Part shown: positions 8,369 to 16,261 of the stretch, in pieces
Layout of the letters: every line of letters starts with the position of its first letter
Numbering within the stretch: position 1 is the stretch's first letter
Origin: an uncultured Pseudomonadota bacterium
GTDB taxonomy: Bacteria; Myxococcota_A; Bradymonadia; Bradymonadales; GCA-2716585
Assembly (NCBI GenBank): GCA_937123825.1
Contig: CAKZKQ010000284.1
Span: 1 to 34,471 of the forward strand
Direction: 5' to 3'
Length of the DNA: 34,471 nucleotides
Notes under the pieces: generated by a model
The model's database searches: none
Seen by the model: the letters and a program-made list of their open reading frames with translations, nothing else
Told to the model about the DNA's origin: nothing
Made by a program: the position numbers and the translations under genes

Positions 8369-8396
8369 TTGACGGGCCATGGTGCTTCGCTACAAT
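8369..8396 (+). promoter_or_regulatory. Sigma70-like promoter for the UbiA-type gene, possibly leaderless
   Basis: TTGACG (8369-8374), a 16-nt spacer and TACAAT (8391-8396). The expected start point, 6-8 nt past the -10, falls at about 8403-8405, next to the ATG at 8407. No ribosome site precedes that ATG, consistent with a leaderless or near-leaderless mRNA. Confidence 0.6.
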
Positions 8397-8406
8397 CCCA
8401 TCCGTT

Positions 8407-9303
8407 ATGTTGAGTGCATTGATCAAATCCATGCGGCCCAACCAGTGGGTTAAAAACCTCTTCGTGCTGGCGCCGCTCGTCTTCTCTCAGAACCTGCTCG
8501 ACCCGCAAATGCTGGGGCGCGCCTTTCTGGGGACCTTCCTTTTTTGCATGATCTCGGGTGTGGTCTACCTGATGAACGACATCTTTGATGTCGAGAAGGA
8601 CCGCGCACACCCGACCAAGCGCTTTCGGCCGATCCCTTCTGGGAAATTGCCAGTGAAGGCCGCCACGGCGGCGGCGGTGGTGATTGGGCTTGGGACACTG
8701 GCACTCTCGCTGGTGCTCGACTGGCGCTTTGGGGCCGTCACCGCGATCTACTTCGCCAACAACGTCCTCTACTCATGGAAGCTCAAGCACGTGGTCTTTG
8801 TCGACGTGCTGACGATCGCCCTGGGCTTCTTGCTGCGCACTCTGGCGGGGGCCTTTGTCATCGATGTGATCTTCTCTGAGTGGCTCTTTGGCTGCACGTT
8901 CTTGCTGGCGCTCTATCTAGCGCTCGGCAAGCGCAAGCACGAGATCCTCCAGGCGGGTCTGGGCAAGGGCAAGCAGCGCCGCGTGTTGGAGCGCTATCGC
9001 CTCGACCACATCAACTACGCCATTTTGTGCGTGGCGGGTCTGACGATCGCCGCCTACACGGCCTACACGCTCTCGGTGTCGCTGCCAGGGCAGCCGCTGC
9101 ACGCCACTCGCGCGCCGTTTGAGTCGCCCTGGATCCCCTTTACGATTCCCTTTGCGGTCATCGGGGTTTTTCGTTTCTACATGTTGATCTCTCGCGCTGA
9201 GCTGGCCGACAGCCCCACCGAGCGCATGATCAAGGACATCCCCTTCATCGCCAATCTGGCGCTTTGGGGCATCTCCATCCTGGCGATGATCTACTTCCTG
9301 TAA
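8407..9303 (+). CDS. UbiA-family prenyltransferase (decaprenyl-phosphate phosphoribosyltransferase type)
   Basis: A 298-residue integral membrane protein with about eight or nine hydrophobic helices. The [18 protein letters not shown] start, the NDxxDxxxD motif (N57, D58, D61, D65) and the following KRFRPIPSG are characteristic of the UbiA branch resembling 5-phosphoribosyl-1-phosphate:decaprenyl-phosphate transferase (Rv3806c type). That enzyme transfers phosphoribose from PRPP to a polyprenyl phosphate on the cytoplasmic face, the first step toward lipid-linked arabinose or ribose donors. Outside actinobacteria the family is widespread and its product is usually unproven, so the substrate is inferred. 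The motif and length (~300) are complete. No glycan-modifying partner gene is adjacent. The start at 8407 follows directly on a good promoter without a ribosome site. Confidence 0.85.
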   Translation: MLSALIKSMRPNQWVKNLFVLAPLVFSQNLLDPQMLGRAFLGTFLFCMISGVVYLMNDIFDVEKDRAHPTKRFRPIPSGKLPVKAATAAAVVIGLGTLALSLVLDWRFGAVTAIYFANNVLYSWKLKHVVFVDVLTIALGFLLRTLAGAFVIDVIFSEWLFGCTFLLALYLALGKRKHEILQAGLGKGKQRRVLERYRLDHINYAILCVAGLTIAAYTAYTLSVSLPGQPLHATRAPFESPWIPFTIPFAVIGVFRFYMLISRAELADSPTERMIKDIPFIANLALWGISILAMIYFL

Positions 9304-9345
9304 ATCACCCCTTCAAAATGCATGGCGCGCTTTTGATGTGTGCGC

Positions 9346-9663
9346 TCACTTGTTCCATCCGTTGCAGTCGATGGATGCAGGCTCGGCGTCGTCAAAGAGC
9401 TTGTCCATGATGCTCTGCGCGATGGCTCTGGGATCGGGCCGGTAGTCTCCGCTGGCGATCCGCGCTTTGTAGTCGCTCAGATCGACCGCCTTGGCGGTGG
9501 CTTTGACCTCGATGGGTTCGGCTCTGCGCGGGGCCAGCTTGACCACGTCCGCCATGATCGGGGGTCCGGCCTTCGGGATGGACAATGTGCGCTTTGGTGA
9601 TGGCGCTCCTCCTTGATGGGTTTTGGTGTAGCTCGACAGGTCGATGATCTTGCGGGTCTTCAT
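9346..9663 (-). CDS. Small FlgM-like protein (possible anti-sigma factor)
   Basis: A 105-residue soluble protein with a strong ribosome site (GGAGGGAGGG directly before ATG at 9663). Its C-terminal half (YKARIASGDYRPDPRAIAQ, ~65-83, then SIMDKLFD) has the spacing of the FlgM C-terminal sigma-binding region, in which an 'IxxGxYxxD...IA' pattern is conserved. The N-terminal half is Lys/Pro-rich and likely disordered, as in FlgM. A short motif recurs inside it (IDLSSYTK near the start, VDLSDYKA in the middle). There are no flagellar genes in view and the gene is divergent from an ECF sigma gene 276 bp away. Family assignment is by eye and moderate. Anti-sigma function is inference. Confidence 0.6.
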   Translation of the reverse strand: MKTRKIIDLSSYTKTHQGGAPSPKRTLSIPKAGPPIMADVVKLAPRRAEPIEVKATAKAVDLSDYKARIASGDYRPDPRAIAQSIMDKLFDDAEPASIDCNGWNK

Positions 9664-9939
9664 ACCCTCCCTCCAGGAGATTACGGGAGATCTTCGTCGC
9701 CCACATGCTTGTATCGGGGTTTGAAGCGCGACCCTGGAGATAAAAAATGGCCAGCGCCTAAGAAAGTCTGTGTTGGGACGTCACCCCGATAGAGCGGCGC
9801 GTGTGGTCTTGCGACACCTGGGCCTGGCGGCGGCTTTGTCTCTGGCAGCGATCGATGCCACAAAGCCTCTGCGAGTCATGACCGTGTGTTGGTGTGCCCG
9901 CGCGCCGCGATCCGATCGGAACAAGCTTCGGAGACTCCG

Positions 9940-10485
9940 ATGACCCCATCGAAGAAGGCTCAACACATCAATTGGATGCGCGCCGTCATTGCCCAGCATC
10001 AGACGCCGCTGATTCGCTACGCTCGCCAGTTGGTTGGCGACCTCGACACCGCGCGGGACGTGGTCCAGGAGACCTTTTTGAGGCTCTGGAAGGCCGACCG
10101 TGAGCAAGTCGAGGATCACGTGGCGCAGTGGCTCTTTACCGTCTGCCGCAACAGGGCCCTTGACGTGCGCCGAAAGGAAGGGCGCATGCAGTCACTACCG
10201 TCCCATACGTCACAAACCATGTCCGATGAGCGCGTGGCCACCCCCAGCGAGGTGGTGGAGAAGCGCCAGTCGTTGGCGCAGGTTCTCAAGGCGCTCGACG
10301 CCTTGCCACAGCGTCAACAAGAGGTCCTGAGGCTGAAGTTCCAGCAGGGCCTCAGTTACCGACAGATCAGCAAGATCACCGGTCTGAGTGTGTCCAACGT
10401 GGGTTACCAGATCCACGCGGGCGTCAAGGCGCTGCGCGCGCACGTCGCCAAGCAGGACCAACCCAAGAGCAGGAGGGCATCATGA
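9940..10485 (+). CDS. ECF-type RNA polymerase sigma factor
   Basis: A 181-residue sigma factor. Region 2 spans ~15-80 (LIRYARQLVGDLDTARDVVQ and TFLRLW, then WLFTVCRNRALDVRR), a variable linker ~80-115, and region 4 ~115-165 (LDALPQRQQEVLRLKFQQG, then LSYRQISKITGLSVSNVGY). There is no region 1.1 or 3, as expected for ECF (group IV) factors. ATG at 9940 is chosen because GGAG (9930-9933) is 6 nt upstream; an in-frame ATG at 9886 has no such site. The stop codon overlaps the start of the vWA gene in an ATGA arrangement (10482-10485), which implies translational coupling. The partner's N-terminus is therefore the first candidate for its anti-sigma factor. Confidence 0.92.
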   Translation: MTPSKKAQHINWMRAVIAQHQTPLIRYARQLVGDLDTARDVVQETFLRLWKADREQVEDHVAQWLFTVCRNRALDVRRKEGRMQSLPSHTSQTMSDERVATPSEVVEKRQSLAQVLKALDALPQRQQEVLRLKFQQGLSYRQISKITGLSVSNVGYQIHAGVKALRAHVAKQDQPKSRRAS

Positions 10486-12893
10486 GCTACGATCCCAACG
10501 ATCCCCAGTGGACCGCCTTTGCGCTCGGAGAATTGGACGAAGAGCAGGCTCAGGCGTTTGAAGCTCAGCTTGAGGGCGACGAGCAGGCGCTGGCCGAAGT
10601 GGCCGCGCTGCAGGATTTTGCGGCGTTGCTGAGTCAGGAGCTTGCCGCGGAGCAATCCCAGGACAGCCCCGAATTGACCCAGGCCCAGCTTGAGGGTTTG
10701 GAAGCGTTCATGGAAGGTGCGCAGGAGACGGCGCAGGGTTTTGCGGGCGAGCCGTTGTCCGAAACCGAGGCCTCTGAGGTGGCTGAGACCGCTACAGAAG
10801 GCACTCCGGACAACGTCATTCGCCCGTCCTGGGGGCGTCGCGCGGCGCCGTGGGCTGTGGTGGCGTCGGCGGCGGCAGCGGTCATGCTCTTCTTCAATGT
10901 TTACAAAGATCCGGCGCCAGCGCCGCCGCTTTTGCCAGAGCCTGGAGACATTGACGGCCGCTTTACCGTCATTGTGGATCCAAACGCGGTCCAAGAGGAG
11001 AACCGCAAAGAGGGGTTGGTGGTCACGACCGACCCGGCCGGTGCCCAGATCATCCTGGGGGTGCCGTCTTCGGGCGACGCCCGGGCCACCAATCAGCCGG
11101 TGCAGCCAAGCACCACGGTCGCGTCGCCCGACAAGGCGTCCATAGAGCGTCTCAAAACGCTGGGGTACCTCGACAGCAACACCGACAACGCTCAGAGCGC
11201 CGCAGGGCCGGTCATCATTGCCAAGCCGATCATGCCCGTTGAAGGGGTCACCGGGGGCCTCAAGAAGGGGGGTTACCTGTCCCAAAACGGCGTCACCCAA
11301 AAGACCGCCGATCGCATTTCGGGTCTGGGTCGCGTTCCGGCGACCAAGTCTGCCAATAAGGTGATCACCGGCGCCAGCGCAGACCAGCACAACCTCGACT
11401 CCATCATTGCCAACGGTGAGGTCGCCGTGGATGGTGGGTTGATCGCTCCGAACACGGTGAACGACGCCACCGGCGTGCACCATGATCTGCTCAAGGACAA
11501 CCCTTTTGAAGTGGTGCGCGATGCCCCCCTGTCGACCTTTTCGATCGACGTGGACACGGCGTCCTACTCGGCCGTGCGTCGCTATTTGAACCGAAACCAG
11601 CTGCCGCCGGCCGACTCGGTGCGCGTGGAGGAGCTGATCAACTACTTTGATTACGCCTACGAGCCTCCCAGCGACGGCGACGCGCCGTTTAAGGCGGACG
11701 TGGCGGTGACGGCCTGCCCCTGGAAGCCCGCGCATCGTTTGGTGCGTGTGGCGCTCAAAGGCCGCCAGGTGGCCGCCCGCAAGCGCCCCGCCAGCAACCT
11801 CGTCTTTTTGCTCGACGTCTCGGGTTCGATGGGCAGCGGGGACAAGCTGCCGCTGCTCAAGCAGTCGATGGGCATGATGTTGGCATCGCTCAACGAGCGA
11901 GATCGGGTGGCGATTGTGGTTTACGCTGGCGCCTCCGGGTTGGTCTTGCCCTCGACCCCGGCCAGCGATCAGACCCGCATCCTGGGGGCGCTCGACCGCT
12001 TGGAGGCTGGCGGCTCGACCAACGGCGGCGCGGGTATCGAGTTGGCGTATTCGGTCGCGGCGCGGCACTTCATCCCTGGAGGCGTCAACCGAGTCATTCT
12101 GGCCACCGATGGCGACTTCAACGTGGGCACCACCAGCCGCGGTGAGTTGGTGCGGATGGTGGAGCGCAAGGCCAAGGCCAACATCTTCCTGACCGTGCTG
12201 GGTTTTGGCATGGACAACCTGCGCGACGGCACGCTTGAGCAGATCTCCAACCAGGGCAACGGCCAGTACGCCTACATCGACACGCTCTCCGAGGCCCGCA
12301 AGGTCATGGTGGAGCAGCTCTCGGGGACGCTGGTGACGATCGCCAAAGACGTCAAAATCCAGATCGAGTTCAACCCCGCCGTGGTGTCCGGTTACCGTTT
12401 GATCGGGTACGCCAACCGCATGCTCGCCGCGCGCGACTTCAACGACGACCGCAAAGACGCCGGAGAGATCGGCGCGGGGCACACCGTCACGGCGCTCTAC
12501 GAGGTGATCCCCAACGGTCAGCCCGTGCCGAGCGCCGCCGGTGTCGATCCGCTCAAGTACCAACCACCAGCGCTCTACAACGGGCCTGTGAACGGCAGCG
12601 AGATGTTGACCCTGAAGCTGCGCTACAAGACCCCCGAGGGCAGCACCAGCAAGCTGCTTGAGTATCCCGTGGCCAACCGCGTCACCGATCTCCAGGAGGC
12701 GTCGGGTGATCTGAAGTTTGCCGCTTCGGTGGCCGCCTTTGGCATGCTCTTGCGCCGCTCACCGCACGCTGGCGGTGCTTCGTTCGAGCAGGTGCTGCGT
12801 TTGGCCAATGAAGGGCGCGATGCCCGTGATCCGCACGGTTACCGGGCCGAGTTCATCAAGCTGGTGCGCACGGCCAGCAAGCTGATGCGCTGA
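10482..12893 (+). CDS. Membrane vWA-domain protein (YfbK type) with anti-sigma-like N-terminus
   Basis: An 803-residue protein. Residues 1-55 (WTAFALGELDEEQAQAFEAQL) resemble the N-terminus of membrane anti-sigma factors but lack the zinc-binding His/Cys set. One transmembrane helix follows at ~121-140, then a low-complexity Gly/Ser/Thr periplasmic linker. Residues ~338-400 match the vWF-N region (STFSIDVDTASYSAVRRYL), 439-615 are a vWA domain with MIDAS motif D445-x-S447-x-S449, and ~625-800 correspond to DUF3520. The topology places the first ~120 residues in the cytoplasm and the metal-binding domain outside. Together with the ATGA overlap with the ECF gene, it suggests an envelope sensor that holds the sigma factor. 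AGGAGGG (10471-10477) precedes the start. Anti-sigma activity is inference. Confidence 0.88.
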   Translation: MSYDPNDPQWTAFALGELDEEQAQAFEAQLEGDEQALAEVAALQDFAALLSQELAAEQSQDSPELTQAQLEGLEAFMEGAQETAQGFAGEPLSETEASEVAETATEGTPDNVIRPSWGRRAAPWAVVASAAAAVMLFFNVYKDPAPAPPLLPEPGDIDGRFTVIVDPNAVQEENRKEGLVVTTDPAGAQIILGVPSSGDARATNQPVQPSTTVASPDKASIERLKTLGYLDSNTDNAQSAAGPVIIAKPIMPVEGVTGGLKKGGYLSQNGVTQKTADRISGLGRVPATKSANKVITGASADQHNLDSIIANGEVAVDGGLIAPNTVNDATGVHHDLLKDNPFEVVRDAPLSTFSIDVDTASYSAVRRYLNRNQLPPADSVRVEELINYFDYAYEPPSDGDAPFKADVAVTACPWKPAHRLVRVALKGRQVAARKRPASNLVFLLDVSGSMGSGDKLPLLKQSMGMMLASLNERDRVAIVVYAGASGLVLPSTPASDQTRILGALDRLEAGGSTNGGAGIELAYSVAARHFIPGGVNRVILATDGDFNVGTTSRGELVRMVERKAKANIFLTVLGFGMDNLRDGTLEQISNQGNGQYAYIDTLSEARKVMVEQLSGTLVTIAKDVKIQIEFNPAVVSGYRLIGYANRMLAARDFNDDRKDAGEIGAGHTVTALYEVIPNGQPVPSAAGVDPLKYQPPALYNGPVNGSEMLTLKLRYKTPEGSTSKLLEYPVANRVTDLQEASGDLKFAASVAAFGMLLRRSPHAGGASFEQVLRLANEGRDARDPHGYRAEFIKLVRTASKLMR

Positions 12894-12933
12894 TCCACTC
12901 CTTCCCCCCCCGAAGCCCCGCTTGTCTTCAGGT

Positions 12934-12984
12934 CTCACACGCAACCCTGTCTGGCGCCCCATCGCCGAGGGTTGCGCTTGTGAG
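12934..12984 (+). terminator. Strong stem-loop after the vWA gene
   Basis: Arms CTCACACGCAACCCT (12934-12948) and AGGGTTGCGCTTGTGAG (12968-12984) pair along their full length except for a 2-nt bulge, with a 19-nt loop. It lies 41 bp after the vWA stop. A run of six T occurs about 14 nt further on, so it is a likely but not textbook terminator. Confidence 0.5.
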
Positions 12985-13159
12985 GATGTGTCCTACATTT
13001 TTTCTGCTGCGTCGGCTCAGTGCCGATGTGAGCCCTGTCATGCCGTCGATGTTGTGCAGCGCCAGGAGCCAGAGGCTTGAGCGATCAAGCGGGCTCGCGA
13101 TGGGTGTCCTGGCGAGCAGTGAGTTTTGCAGTGAGGTCAGCAGGGTGGAAGACGCTTCT

Positions 13160-13609
13160 TTGAGCAAAATGGTGGCCCGCGCCCGTTCCTTTGTCCCCAG
13201 ACATCGGGTGCGTCAGGTGGTGGATGCAGAGTGTGTGGGGGCGCCTTGGAACGACGCTGATCTCATCGAACGTTACCAAAGCGGAGAGCGCCGCTTTGCT
13301 GGCATGAGCTTGCCGGGCGCCCAACTGTGCAGCGCCAACCTCTCTGAGGCCAACTTTGGCCGTGCGGTGCTCTCGGGCGCCAATCTGCGCCGGTCCAACC
13401 TGCGAGGCTGCAACCTTCAGGGCGCCGATCTGTGCGGCGCTGATCTGCGCGGCGCCAACCTCTGCATGGCCGATCTGCGCGGCGTGGATTTTTCGGGCGC
13501 CGATCTGCGCGGCGCCAACCTCTCTGGTGCGCAGCTGCTCTCGGGCAGCCTGAGCGCGGCCAAGATCGACGGCACCACGCGCTTTAGCCGCCGTCGCAGG
13601 CGGCGCTGA
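13160..13609 (+). CDS. Pentapeptide-repeat protein
   Basis: The C-terminal ~95 residues are about 18 tandem pentapeptides of the A(D/N)LxX type (NLSEA NFGRA VLSGA and so on through DLRGA NLSGA). They should form a right-handed quadrilateral beta-helix of four to five coils, ended by a basic tail (RRRRRR). The N-terminal ~50 residues are unrelated and include a short acidic helix (WNDADLIERYQSGERRF). The start is uncertain: TTG at 13160 has GGAAG about 8 nt upstream, ATG at 13169 lies inside it, and the open frame extends to 12980 without a ribosome site. Pentapeptide proteins range from gyrase-protecting DNA mimics to structural effectors, and nothing here decides between them. I see no convincing promoter in the upstream 175 bp. 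Confidence 0.72.
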   Translation: MSKMVARARSFVPRHRVRQVVDAECVGAPWNDADLIERYQSGERRFAGMSLPGAQLCSANLSEANFGRAVLSGANLRRSNLRGCNLQGADLCGADLRGANLCMADLRGVDFSGADLRGANLSGAQLLSGSLSAAKIDGTTRFSRRRRRR

Positions 13610-13778
13610 GCGCAAGAAGTGCCTTCCTGGCCCTTTTTCTGCGGCCTTCCTCTGATACAATCATACATTGGATGACCATCTGTCCTTGTTTAAGCAGAGT
13701 CTGGCACCTGTCTGCGATGGGTACCAGCGTTCCGACAGGGCGCGGCGTTGTGTGGTCTTTGCACGTGGATGTGTGTCG

Positions 13779-16097
13779 ATGGGTTTTAAAAGAGTCTTGT
13801 GGTTGATGGTGTGCGCGGGCTTGCTCGTGGGGGCGTGTTCCAAGGAAAAGGCGCCTTTTGATCCCGACGCTGGCGGCGTCAATGAGATCACACCCGATGT
13901 GGCAGCCCCCAGCCCCGACGCGATCGCGCCCGACCCCGACAGCGGGCGTGACGACGCCGACATGGACGAGCCTCCCTGCGACGGGTTGGAGCCCAACGAC
14001 AGCGTTCAGCAGGCCAGCGACGCCTTGGAGGCCGATGGGCCTGTCGAGAGTCGCATCTGTCAGGGAGACGAAGACTGGTTTGGGATCGACGTGGGGGTCG
14101 GGGATGTGTTGCGGATCGACCTGACCTTCCTACACCAGGACGGCGATTTGGACATGGCGCTCTTTGATGCGGCCGCGCGCGAGGTGGAGGTGTCTGAGTC
14201 CACCGACAACAACGAGAGCCTGGAGTGGACCGTCGAGCGCGCAGGCACGCACTTCATCAAGGTGTATGGCTATGAAGACGCCGCCAACGCATACGCTTTG
14301 AGCGCCGCGGTCGAGTTGGCGCCCGTGCCCTGCCAGGACGACGCGCTTGAAGACAACGACACCCTGCATCAAGCCCATCAACTCCTGCCCCCTGAGAGCT
14401 TCAACGGGGCGATTTGCCAGGGAGACGAGGACTTTTACACGGTCTTTCTGGAGCCGGGCTGGGCGTTGGTGGTGCGCCTTGGCTTTGAACACGCGTTGGG
14501 TGACCTGGACATGCAGCTTGTGGGGCCTGACGGCGAGGTCGTGGCGCGCGCCGAGTCCAGCGACGATGATGAGTCGCTGCGTTTTGAGGCCGCCGAAGAA
14601 GGGCTGCACACGCTCCGGGTGCGGGGCTACACCAACGCCCAGGCCCCCTATCGTCTGGACGTGAGCCTGAGCGGGGCGCCCCAGCCGCCGCCCCACACCT
14701 TGTCGGGTCAAATCACCTTTGACGATCCGTTTTTGGACGGTGACGAATACGATTACATCTCCAGCGCGCTTGCAGGGGCCACTGTGGAGGTCCTCAACGA
14801 AGACACTGGAGAGGTTCTGGGCAACGGCGTCACCGACGGGCGCGGTCGCTGGAGGGTGCGCTACGACGGTGCAGGCGCGCAGCGCGTCTATGCCCGTGTC
14901 CTTGCGCGCCACCGGGCCCCAGAAGGGCGCGTGGATGTGGTCGACGCTCAGCGGCGCGTTTACGCCGTGCGTTCGTCTGGCTCGGTGGAGCCGGGCGACG
15001 ACGGTGTCCTGGACATGGTCTTGTTGGAGTCACTCGATCTGTCGGACCCCTTCAACACCCTCGACGCGGTCAACGTCGCGCTCAGTTGGTGGAGCACTCA
15101 GTTTACGGTCCGCAACGTGCCGCTGCTGCACGTGATGTGGGTCGATGGTCAGTCACTTGAGTGCGGCACCTGCTACAGGCAGGACGAGGTCGACACGGTG
15201 TACCTCTACGGTTTGCGCTCCGACAACGACGCGCTCGACGATCCGGTGATCCTCCACGAGGTGGGCCATTTCATCATGAACGCCTTCTCCAAGGACGATT
15301 CTCCCGGCGGCGCACACGACGGGACCCCCGTGGATCCTCTTTTGGCCTACGCCGAAGGCTGGGCCACGGCCTTTGCGGCCATGGTTCGCGACGACTCTGT
15401 CTATTACGACACGCTTGGCGGCGGGGTGATCGTGCACGATCTGGAGACCCCCGATGAAGACTACAGCCGCTTCACCGGTGGATCGGTGCGCGCTCCCATC
15501 AGCGAGTACCTGGTGGCGTCGCTGATGTGGGACTTTTTTGACGACCGCAACGACGGAGACGATCGCATCAGCGCAGGCGTCGGCGCGGTGCTGCCTGTCA
15601 TTGACTATCTGGATCAAGGGCAGCGCGCCGTGCGCGGCGTCGACGGGGTCGATCTGGTGGATTACCTCGACGGCGCCCACTGCGTTGAGCTGGCCCCTGA
15701 AGGAGACATCAGCGCTCGTCTCCTGGAGGCCGACTTCCCCTACGAAAGCTCACCCCAGAGCTGTCAAAAGCCCGGCGCCCCTTTCAGCGGGGCGCTTGTG
15801 GACGGTCAATTGGTCATGCACACCCGCAGGCCGCTCGATGGCGTGACCGCGCACCGGTGCGATGAAGGAGGGTGCGTGCTTGTGGGCGAGTTTGGGAAGT
15901 TCGGCGCCGATGCCCAGGTGTCTTGGGCGGTGGAGCGCGATGATCCCCGACAGTGGTTTGTATTGCGGGGTTGGAGGGGAGGGCTTCGGTGGGCAACGAG
16001 CGTCGGTGACGGCGACGTGGCGCGCGGAGCCGACTGGCGCCCGGGGCCGATGGCGAGCGACGGTTCGCCGGTGGTTCAAGCGTGGGCCAAACCCTGA
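13779..16097 (+). CDS. Lipoprotein with two PPC-like domains and a gluzincin-type HExxH site
   Basis: A 772-residue predicted lipoprotein: signal peptide with lipobox LVGAC (C20), then an Asp/Pro-rich linker (~22-65). Two related ~95-residue beta domains follow, each opening with a 'LE(P/D)ND' motif and containing CQGDEDWF or CQGDEDFY, as in PPC-type calcium-dependent domains. A Greek-key-like domain (~310-400) precedes a zinc-protease-like region with H493-E494-x-x-H497 (HEVGH) and a downstream AYAEGWA whose E526 fits a third ligand. The C-terminal ~100 residues are beta-rich. I infer a surface or periplasmic metallopeptidase; the exact peptidase family is not recognised. ATG at 13779 is chosen because the frame upstream to 13668 would bury the signal peptide. 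A TACAAT (13656-13661) upstream may be its -10. Confidence 0.8.
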   Translation: MGFKRVLWLMVCAGLLVGACSKEKAPFDPDAGGVNEITPDVAAPSPDAIAPDPDSGRDDADMDEPPCDGLEPNDSVQQASDALEADGPVESRICQGDEDWFGIDVGVGDVLRIDLTFLHQDGDLDMALFDAAAREVEVSESTDNNESLEWTVERAGTHFIKVYGYEDAANAYALSAAVELAPVPCQDDALEDNDTLHQAHQLLPPESFNGAICQGDEDFYTVFLEPGWALVVRLGFEHALGDLDMQLVGPDGEVVARAESSDDDESLRFEAAEEGLHTLRVRGYTNAQAPYRLDVSLSGAPQPPPHTLSGQITFDDPFLDGDEYDYISSALAGATVEVLNEDTGEVLGNGVTDGRGRWRVRYDGAGAQRVYARVLARHRAPEGRVDVVDAQRRVYAVRSSGSVEPGDDGVLDMVLLESLDLSDPFNTLDAVNVALSWWSTQFTVRNVPLLHVMWVDGQSLECGTCYRQDEVDTVYLYGLRSDNDALDDPVILHEVGHFIMNAFSKDDSPGGAHDGTPVDPLLAYAEGWATAFAAMVRDDSVYYDTLGGGVIVHDLETPDEDYSRFTGGSVRAPISEYLVASLMWDFFDDRNDGDDRISAGVGAVLPVIDYLDQGQRAVRGVDGVDLVDYLDGAHCVELAPEGDISARLLEADFPYESSPQSCQKPGAPFSGALVDGQLVMHTRRPLDGVTAHRCDEGGCVLVGEFGKFGADAQVSWAVERDDPRQWFVLRGWRGGLRWATSVGDGDVARGADWRPGPMASDGSPVVQAWAKP

Positions 16098-16258
16098 TAC
16101 CAAAATACAGACGTCCGACTTACTTTGTGGCGGCCCTGATGGCCCCAGGAACCACGTCACTCGCTTGCAGTAGCGGTGCTACAGCTGCGCTCGACCCGAG
16201 GCCCCTGGAACCCATCATTGCTCGCCTCAAAGCAAGCCTTTCGTCTCCATTTTGGTAT
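16097..16258. repeat. 162-bp segment bounded by 17-bp inverted repeats
   Basis: The left end ATACCAAAATACAGACG (16097-16113) and the right end CGTCTCCATTTTGGTAT (16242-16258) are inverted repeats matching at 15 of 17 positions. The interior contains a perfect small hairpin GTAGCGGTGCTAC (16170-16182) and no credible gene. The segment exactly fills the gap between two convergent genes and starts at the last base of the upstream stop codon. It could be a small non-autonomous inverted-repeat element or a bidirectional 3'-end structure. Confidence 0.5.
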
Positions 16259-16261
16259 GAG

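Noticed and set aside
8347..8406. Inverted repeat CGTCAAG/CTTGACG as a terminator
   Set aside because: The arms are the -35 boxes of two divergent promoters and no transcript ends there.
10404..12563. 719-codon open frame antisense to the vWA gene
   Set aside because: It mirrors a real gene with recognisable domains and GC-rich codon bias; its translation is His/Arg/Val-rich low-complexity without domains.
12980..13159. Upstream extension of the pentapeptide-repeat protein
   Set aside because: The extra residues have no ribosome site, no repeat character and begin inside the stem-loop after the vWA gene.
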